NCBI GenBank assembly: GCA_027475525.1
Contig: JAMWFC010000055.1
Coordinates: forward strand, 1,530,212-1,594,211
Length of the DNA: 64,000 bases
Direction of reading: 5' to 3'
From: Macrolepiota albuminosa
Lineage: Eukaryota; Basidiomycota; Agaricomycetes; Agaricales; Agaricaceae
This document shows positions 42,325-54,850 of the stretch, piece by piece; within the stretch, counting starts at the first letter, position 1; every line of letters starts with the position of its first letter. Both the position numbers and the translations under genes were made by a program. The notes under the pieces were generated by a model. It had not been told where the DNA came from. It saw only the letters and a list, made by a program, of their open reading frames with translations, and made no database searches.

Positions 42325-43382
42325 TGATAGGCTTCTACTTGGACTGAGTGCATCAAGGGACATTATAGGCCAACCAACACTTGACGTACTGAAGACTCTA
42401 GAAACCAGTTGGGAATATAGAGCAGCCCTAGCTCTGGCAACCTACTACAGGACTTAGCCATTTACCCTAACCACTAGCTACCAGGCCTTCAGCACACTCC
42501 ATTCACTTATCTCAAGGACAAAGGAGGCTCAGAACAAATAGTACTAACATGACGGCGGGGAAGGACTCTAACTAAACCCTGATTATTTCCAGAAGGAGCC
42601 AGCAGCAGGCACTGCCATTTGACGAGGCACTTCAATCAGAAGTCTAAAAGGATCAATGATGGCGGCACTGGATATACTTAAATCCGATATCTGGACCTGT
42701 CAGGAACTGATACAATGAGTAGCGCTGACACTAGCGCTCACAGCGTCTGTCGAGGATTTTCCAACTATACCCCAGAACAACCTGGCCAATCGGAGTTATA
42801 GTAAAAGTGAGCAGACTCATACAATTCCAAGTCAATATAGAGTCGCCACTGGTTGCCATGGGTCATAACGCTGTTGGTCACCGTCATCCATGTGCAAAAG
42901 GTTGCCGTTGACAGGTTGCCGTTAGAGGAAACCACGAGGAGAGGCGCTAGGAGGTAGCACCGCAGATGGACTTGTATCTTGGCAAACATGGTAGTGCATA
43001 GTATATAAAATAGCTACTTGACATGTATATAAAAACGAATCGGAACCTCTTGAGCACACAGTTCCACTTAGCGTTCAAATTGCGCTAGCTTTCTTTAACT
43101 TCGCCACTAAGTCAGGCGCTGGCCTCATCTATCTTGTCTTCATTGTTTACGGTGCCACCTATGGGCACAATACGCTGCGCTACTTGTCTTTTCTTCAATA
43201 TCTTTGTTTAAACTACGATGCTTACCGTCTGCCAGATAGCCCCCAAAGCGCTATAATTTAGCACATCATTTTATCACCTCTGCTTGAGCACACTGGGACC
43301 CTGTCAGGACTCCTCACAACTATGCATGCCAAGCGCTGGAGACAGCGTTGTACTGCATATATGTCCAGTGCACCCAACCACA
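42325..43382 (+). mobile_element. X repeat copy 3, in the gag of element C
   Basis: Starts TGATAGGCTTCTAC and ends near ACCCAACCACA. It contains tataaaatagc (about 43001-43011) and a second TATA-like stretch before gaatcgg. gag of C is interrupted after cttgtcctagag and resumes at cgttgctgacc. The flanks tgttg and cgttg may be a worn target duplication. It retains more CpG than copies 1, 2 and 4. Probably a solo LTR. Confidence 0.6.
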
Positions 43383-43725
43383 GACCGTTGCTGACCATTC
43401 TGTTGTAAGCTCTCAGCTCTCCAGGCCTCGCTTTCATTCCCGGACAGGTCGGTGCTCTGACCCTGGTCTTGAGCCTTGGGTCTTGACTGACCTGCATTGG
43501 GCACTGACGTGTCCTGGGTGTCTGCTGGGCCTCCCCATAGGTCATGGGCATTCTGCCCACTGTTAGTGGCAACTGCAGGTATGGGATTACTGATTGATTC
43601 CCTATTTGAAATTTGCATGGTGTGGCTGTGCAGGAAGCTCAAGAAGCTGATAGAGTTCTGTCAACAAACTCAGCAACTGCCGTCAGATGCTAGGCAATAG
43701 ATCCTAGCTGGCGGATTCAAAAAAA
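43383..43725 (-). pseudogene. element C gag start and leader
   Basis: The minus strand reads SNPIPAV, then NAHDLWGGPADTQD, matching the gag N-terminus of A. The initiator ATG of A is ATC here. The leader keeps the hairpin found after the LTR in A. Confidence 0.75.
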
Positions 43726-43935
43726 TGTAATGAAGTTACAGTTGAATGAGAGCTTAATGTTCACACTGCACAGAATCAGACCAGTCCGGTCTATTGACTA
43801 TGTAGTATAAACACAAAATAAGCTGCTTAGTAAGCAGCACATGTAACCTATTTATAGTACAGTACATAATAATATAATATCGACTACAGTAAGTAAAAGC
43901 TATGTGGCCAACGCCACATAGCGGACTATGCTACA
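43726..43935 (-). repeat. element C 5' LTR
   Basis: 210 bp with TG..CA ends, the same family as 20323-20541 and 22199-22431, with a shorter AT-rich centre. The target duplication ttttc follows at 43936-43940. Confidence 0.9.
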
Positions 43936-43945
43936 TTTTCATCCT

Positions 43946-44080
43946 GCTCCCCTCAATGTTGTCTCTAGCTCAAAGAGCAAACTTTGTATCACACTAGACT
44001 TGTCTTATCCTTAGAATAACCCTGATTGTGCTTCCATAAATTCCTTTATTAACTCAGATGATTTTTCTTGTGACTGGTGA
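43946..44080 (+). pseudogene. element D reverse transcriptase, second piece
   Basis: APLNVVSSSKSKL and ITLDLSYP, a stop, then ASINSFINSDDFSCDW align with APLNVISSAGGKQ, VTLDLSYL and VSINSMIDSSAFQCDW of E. This shows that element C sits inside the RT of D. Confidence 0.8.
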
Positions 44081-45400
44081 TGATGCCCAAAGTTAGATCA
44101 GTAGCAGATATAGTAAACTGCTACCAATCTTAAAGTCTGTGTTGGGCATGCTAAGATATATAGAGGAAGTTCTGAGCAGAAAATATAAAAAGTGAATTAA
44201 AGACTAAATTTTCAAGAATATAAACTTTGAACTATACAGACATATAGGTAGGTTACTTATAAAGATATTTATGCATTTATATCAATATCTGAATGATATT
44301 AAGTAGTTATAAAAAGATGAATATGGTGTAGGTCTGAAATGTCACAAATAGTGTTCCTTGGGACAGGCATGATAGTGTGTCACATTTAAGTCACATCAAT
44401 GATGTGTCATGCTTGAGAAGTACTCACCACTATCATCATTATAGATCATAGAGATTTAAATTTTGCTCTGATTGCCTATGTATATAGGCATCAAATGTAC
44501 ATATAGGCATATACTTTCAAGGCTGTATGACAGATTCAAAATAATTGGACTGAGAAAAGTACAAAGTTGAAAAATTAAAGTTGATCTGATATTAAATTTG
44601 GTGAAATCAGTACTTCTTCACTCATATTCGTTGCAATACTCATCTGATGCCCTTCAAACTTTGATACCACTTGTATTTGCAGTTTTGTACTTAATATTGA
44701 GATAATATGTGAAAAACTCCAGTTGCTAAACTAGTCTGTCCCAAGGAAGGGTCATGTTTTAAAGAAGATTACTACACTGTATAGTTACTCTGAAAATGAC
44801 AGAATCTTTAATTGGAATGCTCAATCATATATATTTAATAATGCTTCAAGGCTGATCACATCTCCCTTCTCTCTTTGCTTTCTGTGCTGCCTTTCTAGTT
44901 ATAAATAATAACTTTGTTTGATGTTGCCCATCAAAATTAGTTTTCAATAATATTTCTTGGTAGCATAATGTTTTGAAAACACTTGATGTGGCTTCTACAT
45001 CATGTGGCTGCCTGATCCAATTGAACTTGTAGTCTTTGTTAATGCATCTACAATATGAGGCATGGGTTTTATAGCCAATAACTGGTGGCTTGCTTGGGAA
45101 TTTTATCAGGGTTGGAAATCAAATGGTCAAGATATCAATTGAGCAGAGATGATTGCCATCAATCTTTCAATTTGTGCTCTAGTATCAGTTAATTACTTCA
45201 ATTGTCATATCATCATCAGGTCTGACAATTCAGGCATTGTGAATGTCTTATCAGCAGGATAGTAGGACTCCACATAGGCTAGGCACATCAATGGCAGGCT
45301 TGGCATCAGCTCCAAACACCTTGCCACACATGTGCCAAACTTGGTGCATGTGATTTATCCATTTTAAGCCATTTCCAATGGCCATATACAGCAAGCAACA
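44081..45400. other. decayed interior of element D, nothing recognisable
   Basis: AT-rich, CpG-poor. The palm of RT and the first half of RNase H should lie here, but I cannot read them. Confidence 0.4.
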
Positions 45401-46165
45401 TATCCGATCAGTAATAGCACTGATGGCAGCTGGAATGAAAAGTGACAGCAAGCATCATGCCATTGGCAAGCATTGACAGATGACATCACTTAGGCAGCAC
45501 ATGATATTGCTAACTGGCAGCAGCACTTACAAGTAGGAATGATGGTATTTTCTCATAACTGACAGCCTGGCATTTCACCTTGGCACCTGGCACCACTTAG
45601 CATCTTCTTGTTACTTGGACAGACAGTATTCTCATTAGCTTCTCAATATTTAGTTTAATGCACAGCAACTACTTACATTCTTTTCAGTTCACCACTCCTT
45701 GGCAACACTTAGCTGCTTAGCGATGGCAAACTCATTTTACTATAAATATTTATCATTGTCACTAGTTAGGACAAGAACAGAGTACCCCAGTTTACACCCC
45801 TCAGTTCACTTCACAGTTCAGATTTCTTTTGAGCTGACTAAGTTTGTAGTTGCCAACTATCTGAACACTCTTAGCCTGCTTGTCACAGTTATGCTTATAG
45901 AATCTATGCACCTTGCATTTATAGCAGGCATCATGCAGCTTAGTCATTACTAAGCCTCTAGGTTTCTTGCCATGTCCCCTGCTATACTTACCTGTATTTA
46001 CTTCTCCTTATCCTCTAGGCACACTTTGTTATTGGCACATCTCCTTTGCCACTTATTCTTATCAACTTCTGTTGCTGACCTTCACCAAAACTTGCCATTC
46101 AACCCATTTTCCAACTTGTTCTCTGAGAACTGCCCAGAACTCCCTCAATCTTTAGCATGCCCAAA
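45400..46165 (+). repeat. repeat Y copy 2, inside element D
   Basis: Shares with 2890-4345 the string cagttcaccactcc, the TATA-like actataaatatttatc and the end tagcatgcccaaa, in the same order. The ends are approximate. It explains why RT and RNase H of D are farther apart than in E. Confidence 0.4.
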
Positions 46166-46303
46166 CACATTTTTATACAGGTCAGTACCATAAACCATAT
46201 CTGCTACTGATCTACTTTTGGGCATTATTAAGGACACTCTTGAAATCTACTTCAAAATGCCATTTTACATTGCATTGTTGACACTTTTCAATTCTATAGG
46301 CTT

Positions 46304-46468
46304 TGGATTTCTATAGAGTGGGTTCTATTCAAAGACAATCAAGCAGACAGCCTATCACAGGGTATTTTTCCTCTTAGAAATTTACTGTTTGCCTTTCCTC
46401 CTAAAGTATCTTTGTATCCTTCTTCCTTTATGCATTGTTCTGTAATGCATAGTCAACTAAATCTTTAA
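46304..46468 (+). pseudogene. element D RNase H C-terminus
   Basis: Reads WISIEWVLFKDNQADSLSQG, then FPLRNLLFAFPPK and MHSQLNL-stop. Aligned to WISMKWIPSHSNLADGPSRG and the end of the RT-RNase H of E it matches including the stop position; the last catalytic Asp is present (QAD). Confidence 0.75.
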
Positions 46469-46665
46469 ATCACTTTTTCAGCCTTTGTACATCATTTTAT
46501 AACACATTATCATTGCACCTCAGTTTTTTTTCAATACATAGATCTTCTTTAGTCTATGCTTTGAAATCAGTAACATCAATAGAACTTGTATCATGTGATG
46601 TCCTCATTCTTAATCAGGATAGAGCTAATTGAAATCAGGCATTAGCTACTGCTTTAATATTCAAC

Positions 46666-47151
46666 ATGCCCATGCACTTGTGTCTTGTTCTGAAAAGCTC
46701 CAATTCTTATAAGGGCAAAGTTAAGTACCATCTATACTCTGAATTTTTGTCAGCATGTCACCTCAGACATGTGCTTTCCAGACAGGCTGCTCTACACCTT
46801 AATTTCATTTCTGATCTCAACTGTGACATTAATCTGATTCAAATGTCAGAGGCTCTCTTGTCTAAAGGTAAAGGTTTGGCCAATAGTCTCATCACTCATT
46901 TATGGTTGCCTTCAACTTCTAAGAAATATTTTTATGCAGTAAAAGACTTCCTCTTCTTTTGCAACTGGCATAGAATTTCTCATAATTTAATCATGCCAGT
47001 TTCAGAAGATGTTCTTTGCTTGTATGTAGCCACTATGGCAGGATCTGTAGCAGGTCATACAATTTCAAATAAATTGTTGGGGCTACAATCTTGGCACATC
47101 CAGCACAACAAGTTATTCTCTAGCTCCCTTCAATTGAAACATACTGTGTGA
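46666..47151 (+). pseudogene. element D tyrosine recombinase, N-terminal half
   Basis: The 161-codon frame contains STSKKYFYAVKDFLFFCNW, DVLCLYVATMAGSVAG and LQSWHIQHNKLFSSSLQLK. It matches the core-binding domain of the E recombinase (AFAASMAGSRSG, KAWHIQNNLPWLGSSRLK). The catalytic half with Arg, HxxR and Tyr is missing. It marks the last recognisable part of D. Confidence 0.75.
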
Positions 47152-48045
47152 GGTAGGATACCAAGAATTTTTGCCCAGACTTGTAGTAGCACATGTATAT
47201 GCTAGTCCCCAACTTTTATATTTTCCTTTTTCTTTTATTACTTGTATGTATATATACTCTTTTCTTTGCTCAGGCTGCATTGTCACTGCAATGCTCAGCC
47301 TCAGGCTAAGTACTCTCCATTTACAATCACATAGAGACATTACAATGGTACATGTCATACATTGTACAGGAGCTCGCTTTGTGCTGTACTATACATGTTC
47401 AGCAGAGTCCACTACACTGTAGTGGAGCAGTCTCCACAGTGCTGGAGAACATAGAGCCACAGATATGTCACAATGTGCTGTATGACATGGTCCAGTAGAT
47501 TGATAAAAGGCAGGCACATATATGCACATGCAGGCCTGGCAGATGCTAGCAGACACTAGCAGACATCAATGTGCATCAGCAGCCACTAGCAGGCATCAGC
47601 CCATGAATGAAAACCTCCTCTGTTGGCAGACATCATGGCACAAGTAAACCCTTCTCAAGGTTTTCCACTTCCCTCCCCTCTCCCTTCCTCCCCACAATAA
47701 CTCGAGGCTGCACGCCTCCCCTTCCCTTCTTTTCCCACCCCTGATGCCAGTATATATCCATGAAAGGGCCCTGCAGATCTACACAGGCCTACACAAGCCA
47801 CCAGCAGACATCCATGCAGACCTACATTGACATACTAAAACCTACACAGGTCCATGCAGGCCTGTGCAGGGCACCAGCAAACATCTACAGAGGCTTACTC
47901 AGGCTCATAGAGGCTGGTTGGACTAAAAAAAAGGGTTACTCATCTTCTTAGTCCATGCCTGTGAAAAGAAACTGAACCTCTAGCCTTGAAGAAGCCTCCA
48001 GCAATAGAACACACTGACAATTTAACTGTTGCATCATAGGTCTGC
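47152..48045. repeat. simple and tandem-rich sequence, no gene
   Basis: Contains degenerate repeats built on agcagacatc/ctacacagg (47530-47610 and 47760-47900) and a pyrimidine stretch (47665-47735). I see no coding signal. Confidence 0.5.
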
Positions 48046-48714
48046 TACTAATGGATAGAATCAAAGGTTGGATAACACAATGAACAGCTGCCCACCTACA
48101 TCTTCACAGGTCTCTATACGAATATTTAGAGGTGGAAGGGGGGTGGCATATCTTCTAAAAGTGTTTTCATGGCTTGAAAGAGGCATTGGCATTATTTGCC
48201 ATCAGCTGGCATCCATTAGCATCTATTGTATATCTGTTGAAATCTATGGGAATCTATCAGCAATTCCTGGCATTGTCTGGCATTAGAGCAGGAGAGAAGG
48301 AAAGAAGGTATATGGGTGTCTGCTGTATGGGGGTGGCAGAAGAGGGATGAAGGTAGAGAAAAAGAGGGGAAAGGGGAAAGGGGAGAAGCATAGATGTTTG
48401 CTGGCACGCCAGTAGATATAGCAAATGTCAGACGTCAAGTCAGAAGAAAGCAAAGAAGCAGGGTGCATGTGGCAGATAGAAGTGGCATGTAAGGTAGTGT
48501 GAAGAGTGGAGAGGATGGCACTGGGAAGAAAGAGGAGGAAGGGAGGAAGGGGGTGCATGAGTATCTGCTGTCTGCTGGCATGCCAGCGGTCAGTAACAGA
48601 CATTGACATATAAGCTAGCTGACATCAGCAGACAGTAGTTGACGTCCTCTTCCTGTGTAAAAATAACAAATATTTTAGTAGGAATGGTGCTGGGTTGAAA
48701 GAGGAAAAACAAGT
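48046..48714 (+). repeat. repeat Z copy 1 (inverted relative to 63.2-63.96 kb)
   Basis: Reverse complement of about 63232-63965, including atatttagaggtggaagggg and the palindromic ctggcatgccag core. The SINE part follows, after solo LTR W2. It is not coding. Confidence 0.65.
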
Positions 48715-49310
48715 TGTAAGGATGACTTCTAGAGGCTGTGGCTCAGTCACACAGCTGGCAGAGGGAGATCCAAAGTGTATTAGAGTATATACTGACAATA
48801 TCATAATAACTACTTACCTAGCAGAGGGAGATCCAAGGAGAACAAATCTAGGGATTCCCTATGCCAGGTTGGATGCTTCTGGGGCTTCTGAAGTGTGGAA
48901 AACAACTGTACAGTACAACAAAACCTTAAAAACTCGAAAATTGACTAACCAAACAACTGTGCAAACAAGGCAGGAAAACTCCGGACTTTAGAAGTCAGAA
49001 AGGCAAACTCTGGCTTATATAAGCAGTCTGGAAGCAGTGCTGAAGGGCCCACACTTGTCTGAATGACAGCTAAAGAACCAGAGCACCTGACTTATATAAG
49101 CAGTCTGGAAGCAGTGCTGAAGGGCCCACACTTGTCTGAATGACAGCTAAAGAACCAGAGCACCTCAAAAGTTGAGAATAGTACTAACAGATAATGTTGA
49201 GAAAATAGAAATAGCAAAATTAGAGAATGATAGAAGAAATAAGAAAATGAATGAAAGGAGAGTGAAGGAATAAGGAGTGAAAGAAGGAAGAAATGAGGAG
49301 TCTCCTGACA
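48715..49310 (+). mobile_element. solo LTR, family W, copy 2
   Basis: TGTAAGGATGAC to CTCCTGACA with perfect 5-bp target duplication caagt (48710-48714 and 49311-49315). It contains one 77-bp duplication (49014/49091), so the true length is about 519 bp, equal to copy 1. It interrupts the Z/SINE repeat. Confidence 0.8.
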
Positions 49311-49317
49311 CAAGTCT

Positions 49318-49640
49318 GGTGCAACCAGTCCCAGTAGTTCAGTGGAATATTTGTGTATTGATATTCAATATTATGTATAGCAGTAGGTTCAACTTCCCCT
49401 ACTCCACCTTAATGGCGTCTAATGGTGTGTTTTTATACAGGTCCATTTTTGCTCTACATTACACCATACTGACTTATAGTAAGTGATTGTAGTGCAATAG
49501 AATATTGGTAAATTGATATTTCATATTGTGTACAAGAGGCAGGTTTGACTCTCATTAGTGTACATTAAAGCAGCAGGCCACTGACATCTGTCCACTAGCA
49601 TCATTAATTTGATCTGTTTAAAACTCCAGAGATTTCTGCA
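49318..49640 (+). mobile_element. dimeric tRNA-derived SINE, copy 1
   Basis: Two tRNA-like monomers, about 49328-49408 and 49484-49560. Each has an A-box-like tagttcagtgg or tgcaatagaat and a B-box-like ggttcaactt or ggtttgactc. They are joined by a linker with tatacaggtccatttttgc, and a shared body follows (gcagcaggccactgacatctg, then ccagagatttctgc). The same order is found on the minus strand at 62700-63080. Pol III boxes and tRNA-like stem remnants support a SINE. Confidence 0.55.
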
Positions 49641-49741
49641 AAGAGATAGAATAGATAAATCTGTGCATGTATTCATTCCAATGCATATGACCAGTTAATG
49701 ACACACTGTGGCTGGACTACCTTTGTGCTGAGCTTTATGAC

Positions 49742-49896
49742 ATAGATAGCTAGCCCTGATGTATCATCACTTGTCACGTGCACTGCAATAAACACACATG
49801 CAAGTTCCTCTATTCTATATAGATAGCTAGCCCTGATGTATCATCACTTGTCACGTGCACTGCAATAAACACACATGCAAGTTCCTCTATTCTATC
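49742..49896 (+). repeat. 77-bp tandem duplication
   Basis: The block starting atagatagctag is repeated with an offset of exactly 77. Confidence 0.95.
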
Positions 49897-50103
49897 TCTT
49901 TTTAGTAATTTCTAGAGTTTTGAACAGATCAACTTAATAATGCTAGCATTTTACTTGTAGTAAATTGACAAAGGGCAAAAGAGGTACGCTGAAGTAGTAT
50001 TCTGTACATGTACAGATCAAAGAATTTACTGCAACTGGTTCATCTGTATTGAATTGACAATATTAGACTAATATTGATTTTACACCATAGCAGTGTATAG
50101 TAA

Positions 50104-50362
50104 GCATCTGTGGTGTAGTGGAATATTATCACTTGGTATTCCTTGTATCTGGCAGTAGATGGATTCGACTTCCACTAGTGCATTGACATCAAACTATTGG
50201 TAATTTTTGACCTGCTTAGCTAATTGTTATTTACTATACAGTATGATAAATAAAGTAAGTTTGTAATTTTATTTATAACGTCCTATAGTCTAGCAGAATA
50301 TTGTCAGTTTATGTTCCTTTTAATATACAACTAGAGGGTTTGAGTCCCTCTTGTATAATTGT
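50104..50362 (+). repeat. two further tRNA-like monomers
   Basis: Monomers at about 50105-50181 (ggtgtagtggaat, ggattcgactt) and 50280-50355 (tagtctagcagaat, ggtttgagtcc). They are diverged relatives of the SINE heads. Confidence 0.5.
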
Positions 50363-50795
50363 TGAATAGTATGTGGTTTTTTGCTGATGCATCCCAGCAT
50401 AATGAATCAAATAGATTTATAATGGATTTGTCATCAGCACAACAGGATGGTTAATCTTAATGAAAGATAACCAACAGAAAAGCCATGAATTATAGTAACT
50501 AATGATTGAATTACTCATCCAATGTGTATTTCTTTTCATAAGATCTATATAATGCATCTGAATAGAAGAAATCCTCATCAAGCAGGTAGTCTGCTATCAA
50601 AAATGCAAAGTTGTCCAGTGTATATGGCCTCTGAAGTCTGGAAAGTATGATGTCTTCTTAGTTTGCTATCAGACATGACAATGAAGATGGTGAGGGTGAC
50701 TCTGACATATCAACCTTTGTCCTTAGTTGCCATATGCCTGCTATTTTGGACTTCCGTTTGTTTGCTATCACTAGCTGCTATAGTCTCAATTGCTG

Positions 50796-51850
50796 TTAGT
50801 TCTTTTGCTCCTTCACTGACAATGAATAGAGGTAGCAAAGAATTGTCATCCATCTCTTTTTTTCAGGAATGAACAAAGGCAGCAAAGATTTGTCTTCTAT
50901 CTTGTCATCTGCCACAATGAACAAAAGAAGGATACCCTCTAAGTCAGGGTCACTAATAAATGGATTAGAGATATCTACCTGGTCATTGTCAGTTTTCTCC
51001 AGCTCTATAAATATCTGGCAGATATGAGCTGCTAGGGCGAAAAGAAGTTGGGATGCTAGTTGAACCACAATGTAAGAGTATTCCATTGTAGGGCCATACA
51101 CCAGTCCAGGTTTACTCTGACTATAGAGGTGGTAGAATGGATATTGTGGGTTTGAGAGTTCAATATGCATCAAAGATGGCCATTGAAAAGAGTTGACATT
51201 GAAGAGAATAGTAGAATAGGCCATGGAGAGACAGTCTTGAGGATCAGACTGCTCACCATCAATACTGTTATAGGACTCAATGCCTGTCAATTGGCCCATC
51301 TAAGCAGAATCCATGGACTTGGCAATAGAACTAACAACAGAACTAGCAGCAAACTTGCTGCCAGCAAACAGACAGATTATATTGTTGGCCATTGGCACAT
51401 GTTTCATTCTAACTAGCAACCGCCACTTGTCTAGGGCTAGAAGTGTCTGCTGGAGGCCCCTGGTGGATCCACTACTTGCAAACATATAGAGCAAATTGTC
51501 TGGTGGTAGAACAGACACTATTCTATCTGTAGATAGCAATATCATGAATAGCTGGCAATTGCATGCCAAGAAGCTTTCAAAAGGATGGAAGCCTTGCTGA
51601 TGTATAAAAAGGCAATGCTCTAGTGTTTCATTGCTTAAAACATGAACATCTTCTTAGCCAATATAGTTCCACCAATCACAGCTATATAGATTCCTGATTA
51701 GACCTTGATGGCCCTCAATAAACTCCAGGATCTCTGTGAGCAAAGTTTGCTGATTTTGAAGAGGGAAAAATTGGCTCATGCTTTTAATAATGTCTGAGAC
51801 ATTGCAGACCACATTATTTAATGATGCAGCCTTCAAATATGACAATACAA
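50796..51850 (-). pseudogene. unrecognised minus-strand ORF remnant
   Basis: Open frames at 51845-51654, 51569-51300 and 51299-50796 share direction and the last two share a frame, separated by one stop. They read like a protein (SVLPPDNLLYMFASSGSTRG, SFQWPSLMHIELSNPQYPFY) of at least 250 residues. The position is directly downstream of the KDZ remnant on the same strand, so it may be a passenger gene of that transposon. I recognise no domain. Confidence 0.35.
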
Positions 51851-52199
51851 AGTTTTATGGCACACATTCAGATTCTATTATATTTACACATTTTGAAGTT
51901 ATCTTACCAATTCCTTGTCTAGATGCTGAATAATCTATGCCTCTTCCACTTCAAGATTTGATGCAAGATTGTCAAATATAGAAAGTGCTGCAATGAGATG
52001 CGACTCAATGTAGTCAACAACCTCTTGCAAATTTTCTAATACAATAGCTTGGGACAGAACATTGTATAGTATAGAGACAGATGCCATTGCACTGTTGCTA
52101 GTAAAAGCAGATACTGCTATGTATCAGATTTTTGTGCCTTGTAAACAAAAGTGATTTTCAACAATTCCATTGTATGTGACTATCACAAATCTGTTTCAA

Positions 52200-54850
52200 T
52201 CATCTGCTGATGGCAGCAAGCTATAATACTGTTTTGCATCCATTAGTTCAATCTGTCTCTGCATCTACTATTTTCACAGCAGATTTTTTGCAGTTTGGGG
52301 GGAAATAAAATCAGGAAGCATCCACTTAAATTTATCAATTGCTATTGAGGCCAATTTTTGCCATATGGCCACCTTTTTGTGGGCATATGACTGGAGACCT
52401 CTTTTCTTTACTGACATACTATGCTTTGACCAAATACCTGCCTGGTTGAAGAAATATTGAACTGTCCACTCTATTTCACTCGTAACAAGCTGACATTCCT
52501 CTGTCTATCTGTTGTGTTGTGCTCTAGCACATAGATAATGAATATGATTAACTGAAAAGATATGTTCACAAACAGATGTAATAATAATGGAATTGTTAGC
52601 AAAAGAACTCATATTTAGAAATAGTCACAGATTTATTTTCTGTATCAGAATTAGATTGCCATATCTGAAATACCTTGATTCTTGATGAACTAGGAATATT
52701 GGGATCTTGTATAGCTGTGCTTGCATTCAAATCTGCTTTCTGTAGAACTGGATACTTTCTCTGAATGCTAGGGTCTGATCCTAGTTGCAGCAGAGCACTG
52801 CAGCATTATGTATAGGCATGAGCCTTCATCAGAATTGAGGCCTGGATTTTTTGAAAAAATGTGTGAGCTCGAGTTTTCACATTCTTAATTGGGATAACCT
52901 GAACAATATGAGAATATAGAAATGATTTCTCTGCAATGAATTCTCAAAGAGCTTGCAGGAGCCTTTCAATTTGAATCAAGTGCAGATTGTGCTCTATCAT
53001 TGTTAATGGTGAAACATTACCTATCATCATAAATAGAAAGGAGATTTTAAAATCTTCTGGAACAACTACATCTGTTGGTCCAAGGTTATCTACTGGTGAT
53101 ACTAGTGGATCCACTGATTGTCTATCTTCCACCATTTCATTATTGTCAAAGGCTCTGGGAACTTCATCTGGTTCTAGAGGAGCAGTCCACCTTTTACTAG
53201 CAATAAACTTGCTCCTGTCCTGAAAAGCAGCAAGAACATTGAGTCAAACCCTTAATAGTTCTCTTTCCACCTTGTCCAGCTTCTTAGCTTGTTAGTAAAT
53301 CTGTTGATATTCCAACAGATTGCTCAGTGAAATATCAAACAGCTGCATCTCTCATCTCAACAGCAGTCCTGTACTTTTGACATAGGTATGAAACCATGTC
53401 AAGCAGCTTCTTCTAGTTTGAGTCATACATGTGATCATCAAGGATTTCTGTCCAATATGCCAAGGTAGCTATATAGGCCATCTGTGAGACTTTATTTAGT
53501 GTAGACCAGAGACTTTTAATTATCTTCCCAGCCAAATAACTGGCTCCAAGAATGAAGAACAGGGCAAAGTAGAAAAAACAATCTTCCTTATGCTTATGGA
53601 CATGAAGAAGTCCTATTGCAAAGTCCATGAGTAGATTATCCAGCAGGACTTCTTCGGCCTCAGCAAGCTGTTCAGAAAATTTGACACACCATTGACATGC
53701 TATGTTATATACCAGTAGAAAATGCTGAATCTCATCTATGTTGGTTGTCTTAACTGCCTATGTGATGGAAAAGTCTGTGTAAACCTAGCCTTTACTACAG
53801 GTCAAGTTTGTTACACTATTAGGAGCAAAGCAGCTATGCCATGTATATGCCATTGCAACAATACCAGTAATATTGCATGACTTGTTCATCATCAGAGCCT
53901 TTTTAATAGCTTTGAATTTGTTTTCACAAGCTGCTCTCTAGACAGGCAGAGATCCAGCAGATGGCCGACAAACAAGATTGAATTGATGAGCAGATGGCAG
54001 ATAGGTAAAGTTAAAGAATGTCACTCACCATTGGCTATTCTTTTGTACACTTGAGATAGTGAGTGAGCTCATTCCTCCTGGCTATCATACCACTGCCTTT
54101 TGAATGCCATACATCATAGGCAGGATTAAAATGTTGGATGTGATCCGCTTTGAAGTTGCCGTCTATTATTAAAGAACAATTGAACTTCCACTGAACATGA
54201 TCTTCTTTCCAGTCCGAAGCCTGCCCACTTCAACTTCTTTAGCTACCACCATGAATGAGAAATTTGTCATAGCTTGTGGTAAAGGTTATCCACCTCATTA
54301 GAAAATGCAATTGAAGAAGTTATTCTTGCAATTTTTTGCCAGTACTGGTAAGCAGATGCTTTGTACTGTAGATTTGTCAGACAGAAATCATCCAGCATAG
54401 CCATTGTAAAATATGTTTGTGTCTGATCAAATGTACTGAGGACCAGCTGCAAGCAGATGATATTCTTTACCAAGACATTCATCCTAGAATACTCACATAA
54501 AATGACAGTGATGTAGTGTACTTCAGTTGTATAAACAATCCATTGTATTGGATTTCCAAAGCAATCATATCTGTCTATATGAAACCTGTTCATAGCTAGC
54601 CAATTTTCTGAAATATCTTCTATTGGCATATTATTCTCTGGTTCCTGTTGCTTTTCCTCTTCTATGATTTGACCAAGGCTGGCATCCTGAAGGAAATCTA
54701 AAGTCAGATGTGCTGCCAGATGTTCCAGGTTGCTATCTACTGATGGAAGTTCAACATCCAATTGATATTCGAATCGTAGAAACTCTTGCTCCTAAATATT
54801 CTTTTTCTGCTCATAGTCCTTAAGAGTCCTGACTCTGACCTTTCCTTAAT
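52200..54850 (-). pseudogene. KDZ-type (Kyakuja-Dileera-Zisupton) transposase remnant
   Basis: Order on the minus strand: the domain that accompanies KDZ transposases (54761-54267: VYTTEVHYITVILCEY, LDDFCLTNLQYKASAYQYW); IIDGNFKADHIQHFNPAYDV (about 54175-54050), the first catalytic-Asp region; CNITGIVAMAYTWHSCFAP (about 53900); YNIACQW (about 53700), where the family has YDxACQW, so the second Asp is Asn; KIIKSLWSTLNKVSQMA and LDDHMYDSN (53628-53413), where the usual acidic residues before LW are gone; and a C-terminal helical region with RAHTFFQKIQAS and QRKYPVLQKADLN (about 53240-52600). Many stops and shifts. Such transposons are abundant in Agaricomycetes. Confidence 0.75.

Larger units (their letters stand above)
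20323..43935 (-). mobile_element. element C: chromovirus (Ty3/gypsy) with a third ORF, decayed, split by insertions
   Basis: On the minus strand: 5' LTR 43935-43726, gag-pol with chromodomain to about 35040, ORF3 to 20587, a polypurine tract and 3' LTR 20541-20323. Target duplications ttttc lie at 20318-20322 and 43936-43940. Nested inside are element A (22199-33246), a solo LTR (41391-42147) and X copy 3 (42325-43382). Compared with A, most differences are CG to TG or CA. Coding defects include loss of the gag ATG, YLDN instead of YLDD in RT, and a deletion removing most of RNase H. Confidence 0.85.
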
